DNA from: a virus
Virus record (IMG/VR): IMGVR_UViG_3300025818_000055
Coordinates: 1 to 38,703 of that record
Length of the DNA: 38,703 nucleotides
Strand: one strand, 5' to 3'
How positions within the stretch are numbered: position 1 is the stretch's first letter; each line of letters opens with the position of its first letter. The translations under genes and the position numbers were made by a program. Below, piece after piece: positions 14,236 through 19,745 of this stretch. The notes under the pieces were generated by a model. The model did not search any database. It was not told the DNA's origin and saw only the letters and a list, made by a program, of their open reading frames with translations.

Positions 14236-15094
14236 CGTCTCTCCTTGTTTCAAAATCGGACATATCTATTTTCCCTTCCGCTTTGAGGATGGCGCGACCA
14301 ATCATTTCGGGGATTTGCGGGACGACAGCGTTTCCGAGGGCTTTAAGTCTGTCCACCCTTCGGGGAATCCCATTAGCCACTCGACCCACTGCGGGTTCAG
14401 GGAGCCACGGTTTATTTCCAAATCCGTCCCCTTCAACATTTTTGCGTGACCGCTGCCGCCGCACATCGCGTCTGACCCAGCCCTCGGCGTCGGCCAAAAC
14501 TTCTTTGTTTTCGTAGCCCCTCGCTCCACCGCATAATCCAACCTGTCCCGCAAATCCCCGTTCACCCCGCTCCCCTTCCCGTCCGTTGCTGAGGGCGTGG
14601 GCCACAATCCAAACTCTGTCTCGTCGGTGCGGGGCATCGACGGCACAAGCTGGAATAATTGTCGGCCACGCGGAGTAGCCTTCGCTTTCCAAGTCAGAAA
14701 GCACTTCGTCGAGGCCCATGCTGACGTGTCCAGCAACATTCTCAAACAATCCCCAAGTGGGCCTGACGGTAGCCATGAGCCTTTTAACTTCTGGCCAGAG
14801 GTGACGGTCATCTTCCTGGCCTCGTCGCTGCCCGGCGAAACTGAATGGCTGGCAGGGGTATCCCCCGACAACGCAATCAATTCTTCCAAGTCCATCTGTC
14901 TCCAGTTGTTCACAACCCAACTCCCTTACATCTGTGTAGCACGGCACGCCTGGCCAGTGCTTCCGCAGAACCTTCCGGCAGTAGGGATTAATCTCGCAGA
15001 ACACGACGGTTTCAAATCCGCCCGTCCGCTCAAGCCCGAGGCTGAAGCCGCCAATGCCGGAAAACAGGTCAAGGACTTTGAGCTTTTCATTCAT
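14228..15094 (-). CDS. dcm: DNA cytosine-5 methyltransferase
   Basis: With ATG 15094 as start (an upstream ATG at 15124 is also possible) the protein has 288 residues. The C5-methylase motifs are complete and in order: I 'DLFSGIGGFSLGLE' (9-22), IV 'GGYPCQPFSFAGQ' (catalytic Cys81), VI 'FENVAG' (117-122), VIII 'HRRDRVWIVAH' (156-166), and IX/X 'RLKALGNAVVPQIPEMIGRA' (249-268). It transfers a methyl group from S-adenosylmethionine to cytosine. The target-recognition part between VIII and IX is short (about 70 residues). No restriction enzyme is adjacent, so it is probably an orphan enzyme that protects phage DNA or alters gene expression. A second long frame overlaps it on the same strand. Confidence 0.92.
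   Translation of the reverse strand: MNEKLKVLDLFSGIGGFSLGLERTGGFETVVFCEINPYCRKVLRKHWPGVPCYTDVRELGCEQLETDGLGRIDCVVGGYPCQPFSFAGQRRGQEDDRHLWPEVKRLMATVRPTWGLFENVAGHVSMGLDEVLSDLESEGYSAWPTIIPACAVDAPHRRDRVWIVAHALSNGREGERGERGFAGQVGLCGGARGYENKEVLADAEGWVRRDVRRQRSRKNVEGDGFGNKPWLPEPAVGRVANGIPRRVDRLKALGNAVVPQIPEMIGRAILKAEGKIDMSDFETRRDDA
14302..14913 (-). CDS. Alternate-frame ORF inside the methyltransferase gene
   Basis: A 203-codon frame on the same strand, in another phase, lies entirely within the methyltransferase gene. It could start at GTG 14913, seven bases after aagggag. The product contains 'STKCFLTWKAKATPRGRQLF', 'QLVPSMPRTDETEFGLWPTP' and 'LNPQWVEWLMGFPEGWTDLK', wording that I recall from many phage proteins deposited beside or over dcm genes; 'VEWxMGxPxGWxT' also occurs in frame near the end of some phage C5 methylases. 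It may be an expressed overprinted gene, or simply the conserved shadow of the methylase. I cannot tell from one sequence. Confidence 0.3.
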   Translation of the reverse strand: MNNWRQMDLEELIALSGDTPASHSVSPGSDEARKMTVTSGQKLKGSWLPSGPLGDCLRMLLDTSAWASTKCFLTWKAKATPRGRQLFQLVPSMPRTDETEFGLWPTPSATDGKGSGVNGDLRDRLDYAVERGATKTKKFWPTPRAGSDAMCGGSGHAKMLKGTDLEINRGSLNPQWVEWLMGFPEGWTDLKPSETLSSRKSPK

Positions 15095-15163
15095 CGTCGC
15101 CCCGTGTCGCATTAACGGAGGCATCTAGGGAGATGGCGACAACTGCCATTTCAAGAAGGTCAC

Positions 15164-15367
15164 TCATCGCTGGCCTCCGTGAACGGGTTGGGCAAAAGCG
15201 CGTAAGTGCTTGGTTTTCCGTGGGCGGGAAGGCGGGAATTTGGGCGCTAAGTCATTGGCGCATAAGGCTTGGGGCACTCCGCCCCTGGGCACCACTATCC
15301 CCGAAAAACCGCAGAAATCCGCCACTTTCGCAAAGGTTTGGGCAACAGGTTTGGGCAAGTTGTTCAT
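15164..15367 (-). CDS. Small ORF overlapping the integrase stop
   Basis: ATG at 15367 overlaps the integrase TGA (ATGA), giving 67 residues starting 'MNNLPKPVAQTFAKVADFCG' and ending 'KTKHLRAFAQPVHGGQR'. It is Pro/Lys/Arg-rich with no clear fold. The region also holds a 13-base tandem repeat, so the frame may instead be part of an attachment-site region that merely stays open. The overlap favours translation, the sequence does not help. Confidence 0.35.
   Translation of the reverse strand: MNNLPKPVAQTFAKVADFCGFSGIVVPRGGVPQALCANDLAPKFPPSRPRKTKHLRAFAQPVHGGQR
15334..15359. repeat. Tandem 13-base repeat beside the integrase 3' end
   Basis: Two copies of aggtttgggcaaS (15334-15346 and 15347-15359) are head to tail, and a related gggttgggcaa lies at 15185-15195. 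Repeats at the 3' side of an integrase gene often are integrase or excisionase arm sites around attP. The core of attP itself cannot be identified without the host sequence. Confidence 0.5.
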
Positions 15368-16377
15368 GGTTTGCTCGCTTCCATCTTTATTTTTACACCA
15401 TCCGCCAGCCGCTTTTGGTCCGCGCCTCGGGTGTATCGCTCCACTTCCTTAAGGCTGTCGTGGCCCGTTATGGCGGCAATCTCATGCACGGTGCAGCCCA
15501 GGTGCGCTAGGCGCGTAGCTGCGGCCTTGCGGACGCCGTGAGCGGAACACAGGGGCAGCCCGGCGGCGTCGCATTGCTTGCGAAACCAATTGCCGAAACC
15601 GTTGGACGTGAACCCCTTGCCGAACTGCGTAACGAGGAACGTCAGGTCGCCGCACGGCGAGGCGTCGATGATTTCCTGTAGTGCCGTCAGAACCGGGATT
15701 TCCATCCGCTTGCCGGTCTTCTGTTGCGTCACTGTAAGCCAGCCGTCGCGGACGTGCTGCTTGCCCATCTTCACCACGTCGCCGCGCCGCTGTCCGGTGT
15801 AGAGTAGAAGCGCGAGCGCAAGGCGGGCCTTGGTGCCTATCGGGTGCGCTTCCTCGAACTGTTCGATCTCGCTCAATTCCCAAGTGTGGAATCCGCCCTT
15901 GTTCTTCGGCGCGAGATAGGCAACGTCGGCTGCCGGGTTGCGGTCCATTTCTTCATCTTCAACAGCCCACTTGAACATCTGGCGGAGCGCCTTGATGAGC
16001 CCGTTCGCGGCTTCCGGCCTGTCGGCCATCTTGTCGCGGATGCGGCGCAAGTGCTTTGCCCGTAAGACCGAATACCGCTTTTCGCCATGCTCTCGGCAGA
16101 ACCGCTCAAAAATATTCCGGCGCACCACCTGGGAACTTGTTTTCATGCCCTTGAACGCGGCGCTTTTGAGGTATTGCGACACAAGCCAACGGATCGTGCC
16201 GCGCTGGCTGGTTTCGCCCCGGCTTTCCGATGCGGCGATGTAGTCTTCCCAAAACTCCGGGGATCCTTCCGGCCCGCGCAACGCCACGCGCGGCCCCGGC
16301 CTGGACCGGCGATAGTAGAGCCGCACATTGCCGTGTCTGTCTGTCCACCGCTCGACGTATCTAACGGTCATCATCAT
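15364..16377 (-). CDS. int: Tyrosine recombinase / integrase
   Basis: The 337-residue protein (ATG 16377, with two more in-frame ATGs directly after) has an N-terminal arm-binding part, a SAM-like core-binding domain (about 60-150) and a catalytic domain with the expected residues: Arg197 in 'YTGQRRGD', Lys220 in 'QQKTGKR', His280-x-x-Arg283 in 'SAHGVRKA', His306 in 'TGHDS' and the nucleophile Tyr315 in 'VERYTRG'. It would join attP to the bacterial attB and, with an excisionase, reverse this. It overlaps the excisionase-like gene by 17 bases upstream. The presence of a full integrase marks the phage as temperate. Confidence 0.93.
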   Translation of the reverse strand: MMMTVRYVERWTDRHGNVRLYYRRSRPGPRVALRGPEGSPEFWEDYIAASESRGETSQRGTIRWLVSQYLKSAAFKGMKTSSQVVRRNIFERFCREHGEKRYSVLRAKHLRRIRDKMADRPEAANGLIKALRQMFKWAVEDEEMDRNPAADVAYLAPKNKGGFHTWELSEIEQFEEAHPIGTKARLALALLLYTGQRRGDVVKMGKQHVRDGWLTVTQQKTGKRMEIPVLTALQEIIDASPCGDLTFLVTQFGKGFTSNGFGNWFRKQCDAAGLPLCSAHGVRKAAATRLAHLGCTVHEIAAITGHDSLKEVERYTRGADQKRLADGVKIKMEASKP

Positions 16378-16612
16378 CCCATTCGCTCCCCTGGTTGTCG
16401 TTCGGGGAGACTTTACCGCTCACGCGGTCAATGGCCAAATCCAAGTCGTGCCGGTCGTACAGGATTCTCCGCGCGTTCAGCTTGACCGGCTCGACGCCGT
16501 AGATCTTGCCGATGTTATTCGGAGATACCCCGCAATAGGCGGCAGCGACGGCGACCGGCATCATCCGGGGCCATCCTGGCAGCCTATCGAGTGCGGGGCG
16601 GCGTGCGGTCAT
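16361..16612 (-). CDS. Excisionase-like small DNA-binding protein
   Basis: ATG at 16612 overlaps the previous stop (ATGA), giving 83 residues. The core 'PVAVAAAYCGVSPNNIGKIY' followed by 'VKLNARRILYDRHDLDLAID' resembles the AlpA/excisionase-type winged helix of the MerR superfamily: a helix-turn-helix, a short wing and 'YDxxDLDxAID'. It precedes the integrase and overlaps it by 17 bases, the usual place of an excisionase (recombination directionality factor). The Asp/Glu-rich tail 'EWDDDDR' is notable. It might also act as a regulator. Confidence 0.7.
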   Translation of the reverse strand: MTARRPALDRLPGWPRMMPVAVAAAYCGVSPNNIGKIYGVEPVKLNARRILYDRHDLDLAIDRVSGKVSPNDNQGSEWDDDDR

Positions 16613-17049
16613 CCCATCTTCGCCTTCAGCGCCGCCGCGCACATGGCTAGGGCGGGGGTGGCGCACACGGACTCATGGGATTTCCATCCGGGGGAATCGG
16701 ACGGCTCAAGATCAACGAACGCCCGCGCCTTGCCGTTCTCGATAAAGAACCCGCACTCCCATCCGTCATCCATCAACGTCACCGCCGCCGTCAGGTCGTA
16801 GGGGCGGGTGGTGTAGGGGGGGAGTTCTTGATTCCGCCGAAAGTCGGATTCGTTCTGGCCGCTTTTTGGGAACGTCTTGGCCCACCGCTCTTGCGAAAGC
16901 TCGGTGTGATAGCTGACAAAGCGGGCGCTGCTGTGGCGCCATACGCCAGCGACACTAACGGCTTCAGGGTGCAGCGCCTTCCAGATTAAAAGGTCAAGCT
17001 CGTCGCTGCCTTCCGTCGCGGCTTCGATCTTCGCGATTAGGTCATTCAT
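16609..17049 (-). CDS. Conserved phage protein of unknown function
   Basis: ATG at 17049 overlaps the stop of the upstream small gene (ATGA). The 146 residues start 'MNDLIAKIEAATEGSDELDL' and carry 'YDLTAAVTLMDDGWECGFFI' and the end 'ATPALAMCAAALKAKMG'. This is a pattern I recall in many phages of proteobacteria: an N-terminal 'I.ka..gs.eLD..IW', a 'YT.slDaA..L.' block and a closing 'atpALALcaAaLrA'. No function is established to my knowledge. It sits directly before the excisionase-like gene in the leftward operon. Confidence 0.75.
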   Translation of the reverse strand: MNDLIAKIEAATEGSDELDLLIWKALHPEAVSVAGVWRHSSARFVSYHTELSQERWAKTFPKSGQNESDFRRNQELPPYTTRPYDLTAAVTLMDDGWECGFFIENGKARAFVDLEPSDSPGWKSHESVCATPALAMCAAALKAKMG

Positions 17050-17210
17050 GCGATTTCCCGCGCCGCTCTCACACGCTCGGGCGTTCCCGGCCTGCCGATC
17101 TTCGGCGTATGTTTAGGCCCGACCAGATGCCGGCGTTTCAGCCGCAACCGCAGCCACCGGGACGCGCGGTGGCACATGGCTAGGAGCGTCTTCCAAACAG
17201 CACCTTTCAT
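17046..17210 (-). CDS. Small basic hypothetical protein
   Basis: ATG at 17210 (aaagg 12 bases upstream) gives 54 residues starting 'MKGAVWKTLLAMCHRASRWL' and continuing 'RLRLKRRHLVGPKHTPKIGR'. It is strongly basic and ends in an ATGA overlap with the next gene, which supports translation. An upstream in-frame TTG or ATG at about 17270 would lengthen it by 20-22 residues. A nucleic-acid-binding role is possible from charge only. Confidence 0.45.
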   Translation of the reverse strand: MKGAVWKTLLAMCHRASRWLRLRLKRRHLVGPKHTPKIGRPGTPERVRAAREIA

Positions 17211-17238
17211 TGTAACATCTTGCCTTTCTTCTTTGAGA

Positions 17239-17379
17239 CTATGGGGCGTTAACGGCTGCGTCCTGACCATGCCCAAGGGCCGAGCCTGAAAGGGTGGGCG
17301 CGGAGGCCGTGTGGGCCTCGCTGGCCAAGGGGGAGGCCAGCCAGCCGGCGGGAAAACCGACGCGCTCGCAATCTTTCAC
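17239..17379 (-). CDS. Possible tiny protein, Ala/Ser/Pro-rich
   Basis: A GTG at 17379 overlaps the stop of the preceding 33-residue frame (GTGA) and opens 46 codons ending TAG at 17239. The product is Ala/Ser/Pro-rich ('AGWLASPLASEAHTASAPTL'). It has two hairpins within its coding region (17303-17340), so it may instead be an untranslated structured leader. Support is weak. Confidence 0.25.
   Translation of the reverse strand: MKDCERVGFPAGWLASPLASEAHTASAPTLSGSALGHGQDAAVNAP
17303..17340 (-). other. Two adjacent hairpins
   Basis: gaggcc / ggcctc (17303-17308, 17314-17319, 5-base loop) is followed after one base by ctggcc / ggccag (17321-17326, 17335-17340, 8-base loop). They lie upstream of the small basic gene in the leftward transcript and could act as a processing or pausing element. 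There is no T tract. Confidence 0.4.
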
Positions 17380-17477
17380 AATCCCATTCCAATCAGCTCA
17401 ACGACGATGTACGCCGACGCGAGCAGTGCGGTCAGCGCAATGGCCTCAATAATCCACTCAAAAGTCCACATTCGCAT
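17376..17477 (-). CDS. Tiny membrane protein (33 residues)
   Basis: aagggagg lies just upstream of two ATGs (17477 and 17471). The product is one hydrophobic helix, 'WIIEAIALTALLASAYIVVE', with short ends. It overlaps the end of the upstream gene by 20 bases. Single-helix proteins this small occur in phages as lysis inhibitors or membrane regulators; nothing more can be said. The ribosome site and uniform helix support it. Confidence 0.45.
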   Translation of the reverse strand: MRMWTFEWIIEAIALTALLASAYIVVELIGMGL

Positions 17478-17685
17478 CGGCCTCCCTTGGCAACCCGTTC
17501 ACCATGTCAGACCGAATGGCGTAAATCGTGGCCGCACCAGCCGCGATGTCTGGGCGCTCGGAAATTCTCTCGATCCACACTTCACAGAAATAACCGCGCC
17601 CCATCCAATACGCCTTGATTTTGGCCGCGAGGTCTTCCGCGCCGGATTTGGTCAGTGTGTCTTTTGCGACCCAATTTTTACTCAC
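17458..17685 (-). CDS. Small hypothetical protein
   Basis: The GTG at 17685 overlaps the preceding stop (GTGA); this is preferred to the much longer open frame upstream, which runs against other genes. The 75 residues, starting 'VSKNWVAKDTLTKSGAEDLA', contain 'KIKAYWMGRGYFCEVWIERI' and 'IYAIRSDMVNGLP', an alpha-beta pattern seen in small conserved phage proteins with 'A..L...I..YW..rGy.v.v'. It could bind another protein; function unknown. Confidence 0.6.
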   Translation of the reverse strand: MSKNWVAKDTLTKSGAEDLAAKIKAYWMGRGYFCEVWIERISERPDIAAGAATIYAIRSDMVNGLPREADANVDF

Positions 17686-17804
17686 GGCAACAACTCCGCG
17701 ACCTTGCAGGGCTTCATGCCGTTGCGGATCAGCCAGCAAACGGCGGCGTGGCGCGTCAGGCGCCCGGCTTGGATTTCTTCGCGCAAAATCTCGACGTAGG
17801 TCAT
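17682..17804 (-). CDS. Tiny helical protein (40 residues)
   Basis: ATG at 17804 overlaps the stop of the upstream gene (ATGA), and its own stop overlaps the next start (GTGA). The product, 'MTYVEILREEIQAGRLTRHA' then 'AVCWLIRNGMKPCKVAELLP', has two helices that resemble a helix-turn-helix fragment. The overlaps on both sides are good evidence that this short frame is translated. It may be a regulator. Confidence 0.55.
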   Translation of the reverse strand: MTYVEILREEIQAGRLTRHAAVCWLIRNGMKPCKVAELLP

Positions 17805-18013
17805 GGCAGTGCAAGCGCCTCCACATGCGCCCGATGGGCGTCTTTGACGATTTCCAATTGATCTTCCAGCAACGCTATGTCGGCGTCGTGGTCGCGGGCT
17901 TTGTCGAGGGCTTCGATGGCTTGTTTGATGCCGCAAGCGGCAATGCTCAAAAGGTCGCGGTCGCGCTCAAAAAGCGCGGCCTCGGCTTTGAGTTGTGGCT
18001 TGGCGAATTGCAT
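17801..18013 (-). CDS. Small helical protein, first gene of the leftward operon
   Basis: ATG at 18013 with ggaggg six bases upstream gives 70 residues, starting 'MQFAKPQLKAEAALFERDRD' and continuing with Ala/Leu/Asp-rich helix ('AIEALDKARDHDADIALLED'). It is first behind the promoter at about 18040-18065 and its ribosome site is part of an inverted repeat, so it should be tightly regulated. A coiled-coil anti-host or anti-repressor factor would fit, but that is a guess. Confidence 0.6.
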   Translation of the reverse strand: MQFAKPQLKAEAALFERDRDLLSIAACGIKQAIEALDKARDHDADIALLEDQLEIVKDAHRAHVEALALP

Positions 18014-18017
18014 GTGG

Positions 18018-18065
18018 TCCCTCCAATCGATGGAGGGATAGTACACATATTTTTTACACAGTAAA
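18018..18065 (-). promoter_or_regulatory. Leftward early promoter with two operator-like palindromes
   Basis: Leftward -35 TTTACT (18065-18060) and -10 TACTAT (18043-18038) are 16 bases apart; the start would be near 18031. Palindrome tccctcca / tggaggga (18018-18025, 18031-18038) covers the start site and ribosome site. A second palindrome tttac-aca-gtaaa (18053-18065) covers the -35. The repressor gene ends 40 bases away, and the half-site gtaaa is repeated at the rightward promoter. Confidence 0.55.
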
Positions 18066-18102
18066 GAAATAAATTACATTATGAACAAAATTTTTTACCC
18101 GC

Positions 18103-18450
18103 CTAGTCGCGTTCCTTCAAAAGTTCTCGGATTTCAATAAGCACGCCAAGAATTGCGTCCAATTTATCATCATTTTTTATAAGCGCCCGCTCCCCTGGCG
18201 CCGTACCAGTAAGCGGCCCCGTCGAGGCTATGGTGCGAAGATCGAGCCCCCGGCGTTCTAGAATAGTCTGCACTTTTATCGCCAATTCAGTCGGTAACGT
18301 GACGCCCTTATAAGCGTGTTCGTAATGGTAGAGCTGTTGTTTCGATATATTAAGCAAGCGCGCAAATTCGCCCTGCTTCAAACCGGCCATTTCCCGGAGT
18401 GGACGCAGATTAAAGGCCTGGATAACGGCGACTGTGTTGTGTGTCGTCAT
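18103..18450 (-). CDS. Xre-family repressor (CI-like)
   Basis: ATG at 18450. The 115 residues contain a classical lambda-repressor-type helix-turn-helix: 'LREMAGLKQGEFARLLNISK' and 'QQLYHYEHAYKGVTLP' (about 18-55). The C-terminal part is helical ('DDKLDAILGVLIEIRELLKE') and may dimerise. No S24 peptidase domain (Ser/Lys dyad) is present, so release of repression by RecA-driven self-cleavage is unlikely; an antirepressor or another signal would be needed. It is divergent from the Cro-like gene, which is the usual layout of a lysogeny switch. Confidence 0.8.
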   Translation of the reverse strand: MTTHNTVAVIQAFNLRPLREMAGLKQGEFARLLNISKQQLYHYEHAYKGVTLPTELAIKVQTILERRGLDLRTIASTGPLTGTAPGERALIKNDDKLDAILGVLIEIRELLKERD

Positions 18451-18472
18451 GTTCTGCCATGCGTCATGTTAG

Positions 18473-18501
18473 ATTTTAGCATGTTTCGCCCCCCCCATTT
18501 G
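18473..18501 (-). promoter_or_regulatory. Probable repressor maintenance promoter
   Basis: Leftward -10 TAAAAT (18478-18473), 16-22 bases before the repressor start, has no good -35 at 16-18 bases. This is typical of promoters that need activation. A run of eight C (18489-18496) lies in the spacer. The motif catgtt recurs at 18448, 18465 and 18480. Confidence 0.4.
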
Positions 18502-18521
18502 GGCATGCCGTAAAAATACAC

Positions 18522-18549
18522 TTGACGGCGTAAAGTAAAAATGTACAAT
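18522..18549 (+). promoter_or_regulatory. Rightward early promoter of the Cro-like gene
   Basis: TTGACG (18522-18527) and TACAAT (18544-18549), 16 bases apart, form a strong sigma70-type promoter. The expected start is about 18556, right at the ATG at 18557, so the message is probably leaderless. The half-site gtaaa occurs at 18510, 18530 and 18535. Confidence 0.7.
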
Positions 18550-18556
18550 CGCCGCC

Positions 18557-18757
18557 ATGGATCACATTCATCACATTATTGAAAAGTTCGGCGGCGTTCG
18601 CCCCATGGCCCGCGCGCTCAATCTTTCGCCTATGGCGGTTCAAAACTGGAAGCGCACTGGTTTTATCCCGGCTCGGCGCCAGCCAGAGGTTATCGCCGCC
18701 GCGAGTAAGGTCGGTGCTGAAGTGCGGCCCCAAGATTTTTTCAAACAAACGGATTAA
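18557..18757 (+). CDS. Cro-like regulator (YdaS/Cro superfamily)
   Basis: ATG at 18557 has no ribosome site and lies about 8 bases after the -10 box, pointing to a leaderless message. The 66 residues have a helix-turn-helix like the YdaS/Cro group: 'IIEKFGGVRPMARALNLSPM' followed by 'AVQNWKRTGFIPARRQPEV'. It faces the Xre repressor and should be the first lytic gene, repressing the repressor and tuning early transcription. The C-terminus 'VRPQDFFKQTD' resembles the end of other YdaS-like proteins. Confidence 0.8.
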   Translation: MDHIHHIIEKFGGVRPMARALNLSPMAVQNWKRTGFIPARRQPEVIAAASKVGAEVRPQDFFKQTD

Positions 18758-18807
18758 CGAGCGGCTTTCCATGCCGCCGACAAAACCACACAAAGGGGAA
18801 TCACAAA

Positions 18808-19239
18808 ATGAGCTTTCAGACAGAACAAAACCGGGACAGGGCGCGGCAAGTATTCCGCAGCTTCACCGGGCGCGAAGGGATGCCGGTAAAAGACCTGGCT
18901 CGCGTCACTGGTATTTCTGAAAACCAGATCAACGCCGACCGCGATACGCTCCGAGATGGGTCGATCCCGTTTCCGCGCCTCTCTATATACGGCCAGATTT
19001 TTGGCGCTCCGTTTTGGGCCGCGATGATCGGCCCGGACGGCTTCGCAGTGTTCCGCACCGACAGGCGCGAAATATGCCCGCGCCATCACCTGACCGAAAC
19101 TCTGCAATTCGGCGGCATCTTCTCGGAAATCATGGAAGACAACATCATTGACCACCGCGAAAAGATGGTGGTCATCCCCAAGCTGCGCGACCTCGGTGCG
19201 AAGCACTTCACGCTGGCGCGCGTCTTGGAGGCGGCATGA
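18808..19239 (+). CDS. Putative early regulator with helix-turn-helix
   Basis: ATG at 18808 with aaagggg upstream. The 143 residues begin 'MSFQTEQNRDRARQVFRSFT', then a helix-turn-helix 'PVKDLARVTGISENQINADR', and a second part 'FTLARVLEAA' at the end. Being second after the Cro-like gene it occupies the place of CII or similar regulators. The middle ('PFWAAMIGPDGFAVFRTDRR') is not familiar to me. It may choose between lysis and lysogeny or prepare replication. Confidence 0.65.
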   Translation: MSFQTEQNRDRARQVFRSFTGREGMPVKDLARVTGISENQINADRDTLRDGSIPFPRLSIYGQIFGAPFWAAMIGPDGFAVFRTDRREICPRHHLTETLQFGGIFSEIMEDNIIDHREKMVVIPKLRDLGAKHFTLARVLEAA

Positions 19240-19418
19240 CAAATTTCGGCGTGGCTTTCTTCCTTTCACGCGCCGAAGGCGGCGGGCTGTTGTTTGAAAG
19301 CCTCCAGCCCGCCGCCGCTTCTCCCTGGGGCCGTTCCTCCCTTCGGCCCTCCCCCGCCGGCTTGGAGCCGGCCACCTCGGCGGGCGGCTTCGGTCGCCCG
19401 CCACTTTCTTTTAGGTGA
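19236..19418 (+). CDS. Doubtful short ORF over structured region
   Basis: ATG at 19236 overlaps the previous stop (ATGA), giving 60 residues, but the second half ('WGRSSLRPSPAGLEPATSAG') is Pro/Gly/Arg-rich and comes from three GC-rich hairpins. If translated, ribosomes would melt the hairpins and prevent termination; if not, the region is an untranslated attenuator. I favour a leader role over a functional protein. Confidence 0.25.
   Translation: MTNFGVAFFLSRAEGGGLLFESLQPAAASPWGRSSLRPSPAGLEPATSAGGFGRPPLSFR
19278..19316 (+). other. Long GC-rich hairpin
   Basis: A perfect 12-base inverted repeat, ggcggcgggctg (19278-19289) and cagcccgccgcc (19305-19316), with a 15-base loop. It lies 39 bases after the stop of the helix-turn-helix gene. 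It is not followed by T residues and may be an RNA-stability or pausing element. Confidence 0.6.
19379..19412 (+). terminator. Rho-independent terminator / attenuator
   Basis: Stem ggcgggcg / cgcccgcc (19379-19386, 19395-19402) with an 8-base loop, followed by actttctttt. The left arm can instead pair with cccgccg at 19353-19359, and a further hairpin gccggct / agccggc (19356-19372) competes. This is an attenuator-like arrangement between the regulatory and replication genes, in the position of lambda tR1. Confidence 0.6.
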
Positions 19419-19421
19419 TTA

Positions 19422-19745
19422 ATGCCGAGTGCCTCGAAAAACAAAGGCGCGCGCGTAGAGCGCGAGATGGTCGCAAAGCACCTAGAGTTGGGCGTTCACG
19501 CGCAGCGTATCGATGCGCGGCTCGGCCAATTCGGCGCCGATAAGTCACACGACGTTGATGTGTACGCTCGCGGTCGTGACGCCGCGCCGCTCTGTGGAGA
19601 GGTAAAGGCGCGGAAGAACGGCGAGGGCTTCGCCACGCTAGAGCGTTGGTTGGGCGACAACGACATGCTTTTTCTGAAGCGCAACAACGCCGAGCCGATG
19701 GTGGTGGTGCCGTGGCGTGTATGGGCGGAGATGGTGAAGCGATGA
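19422..19745 (+). CDS. Holliday junction resolvase-like nuclease
   Basis: ATG at 19422, ten bases after the terminator T tract, with aggtgatta upstream. The 107 residues match the Hjc-type nuclease pattern: 'KNKGARVEREMVAKHLELG' with conserved Glu, 'DKSHDVDVYARG' supplying the catalytic Asp, 'PLCGEVKARKNGEGFATLE' supplying E-x-K, and 'RWLGDNDMLFLKRNNAEPMV'. These PD-(D/E)xK proteins cut branched DNA, here replication or recombination intermediates before packaging. The following genes overlap it and belong to the recombination module. Confidence 0.8.
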   Translation: MPSASKNKGARVEREMVAKHLELGVHAQRIDARLGQFGADKSHDVDVYARGRDAAPLCGEVKARKNGEGFATLERWLGDNDMLFLKRNNAEPMVVVPWRVWAEMVKR

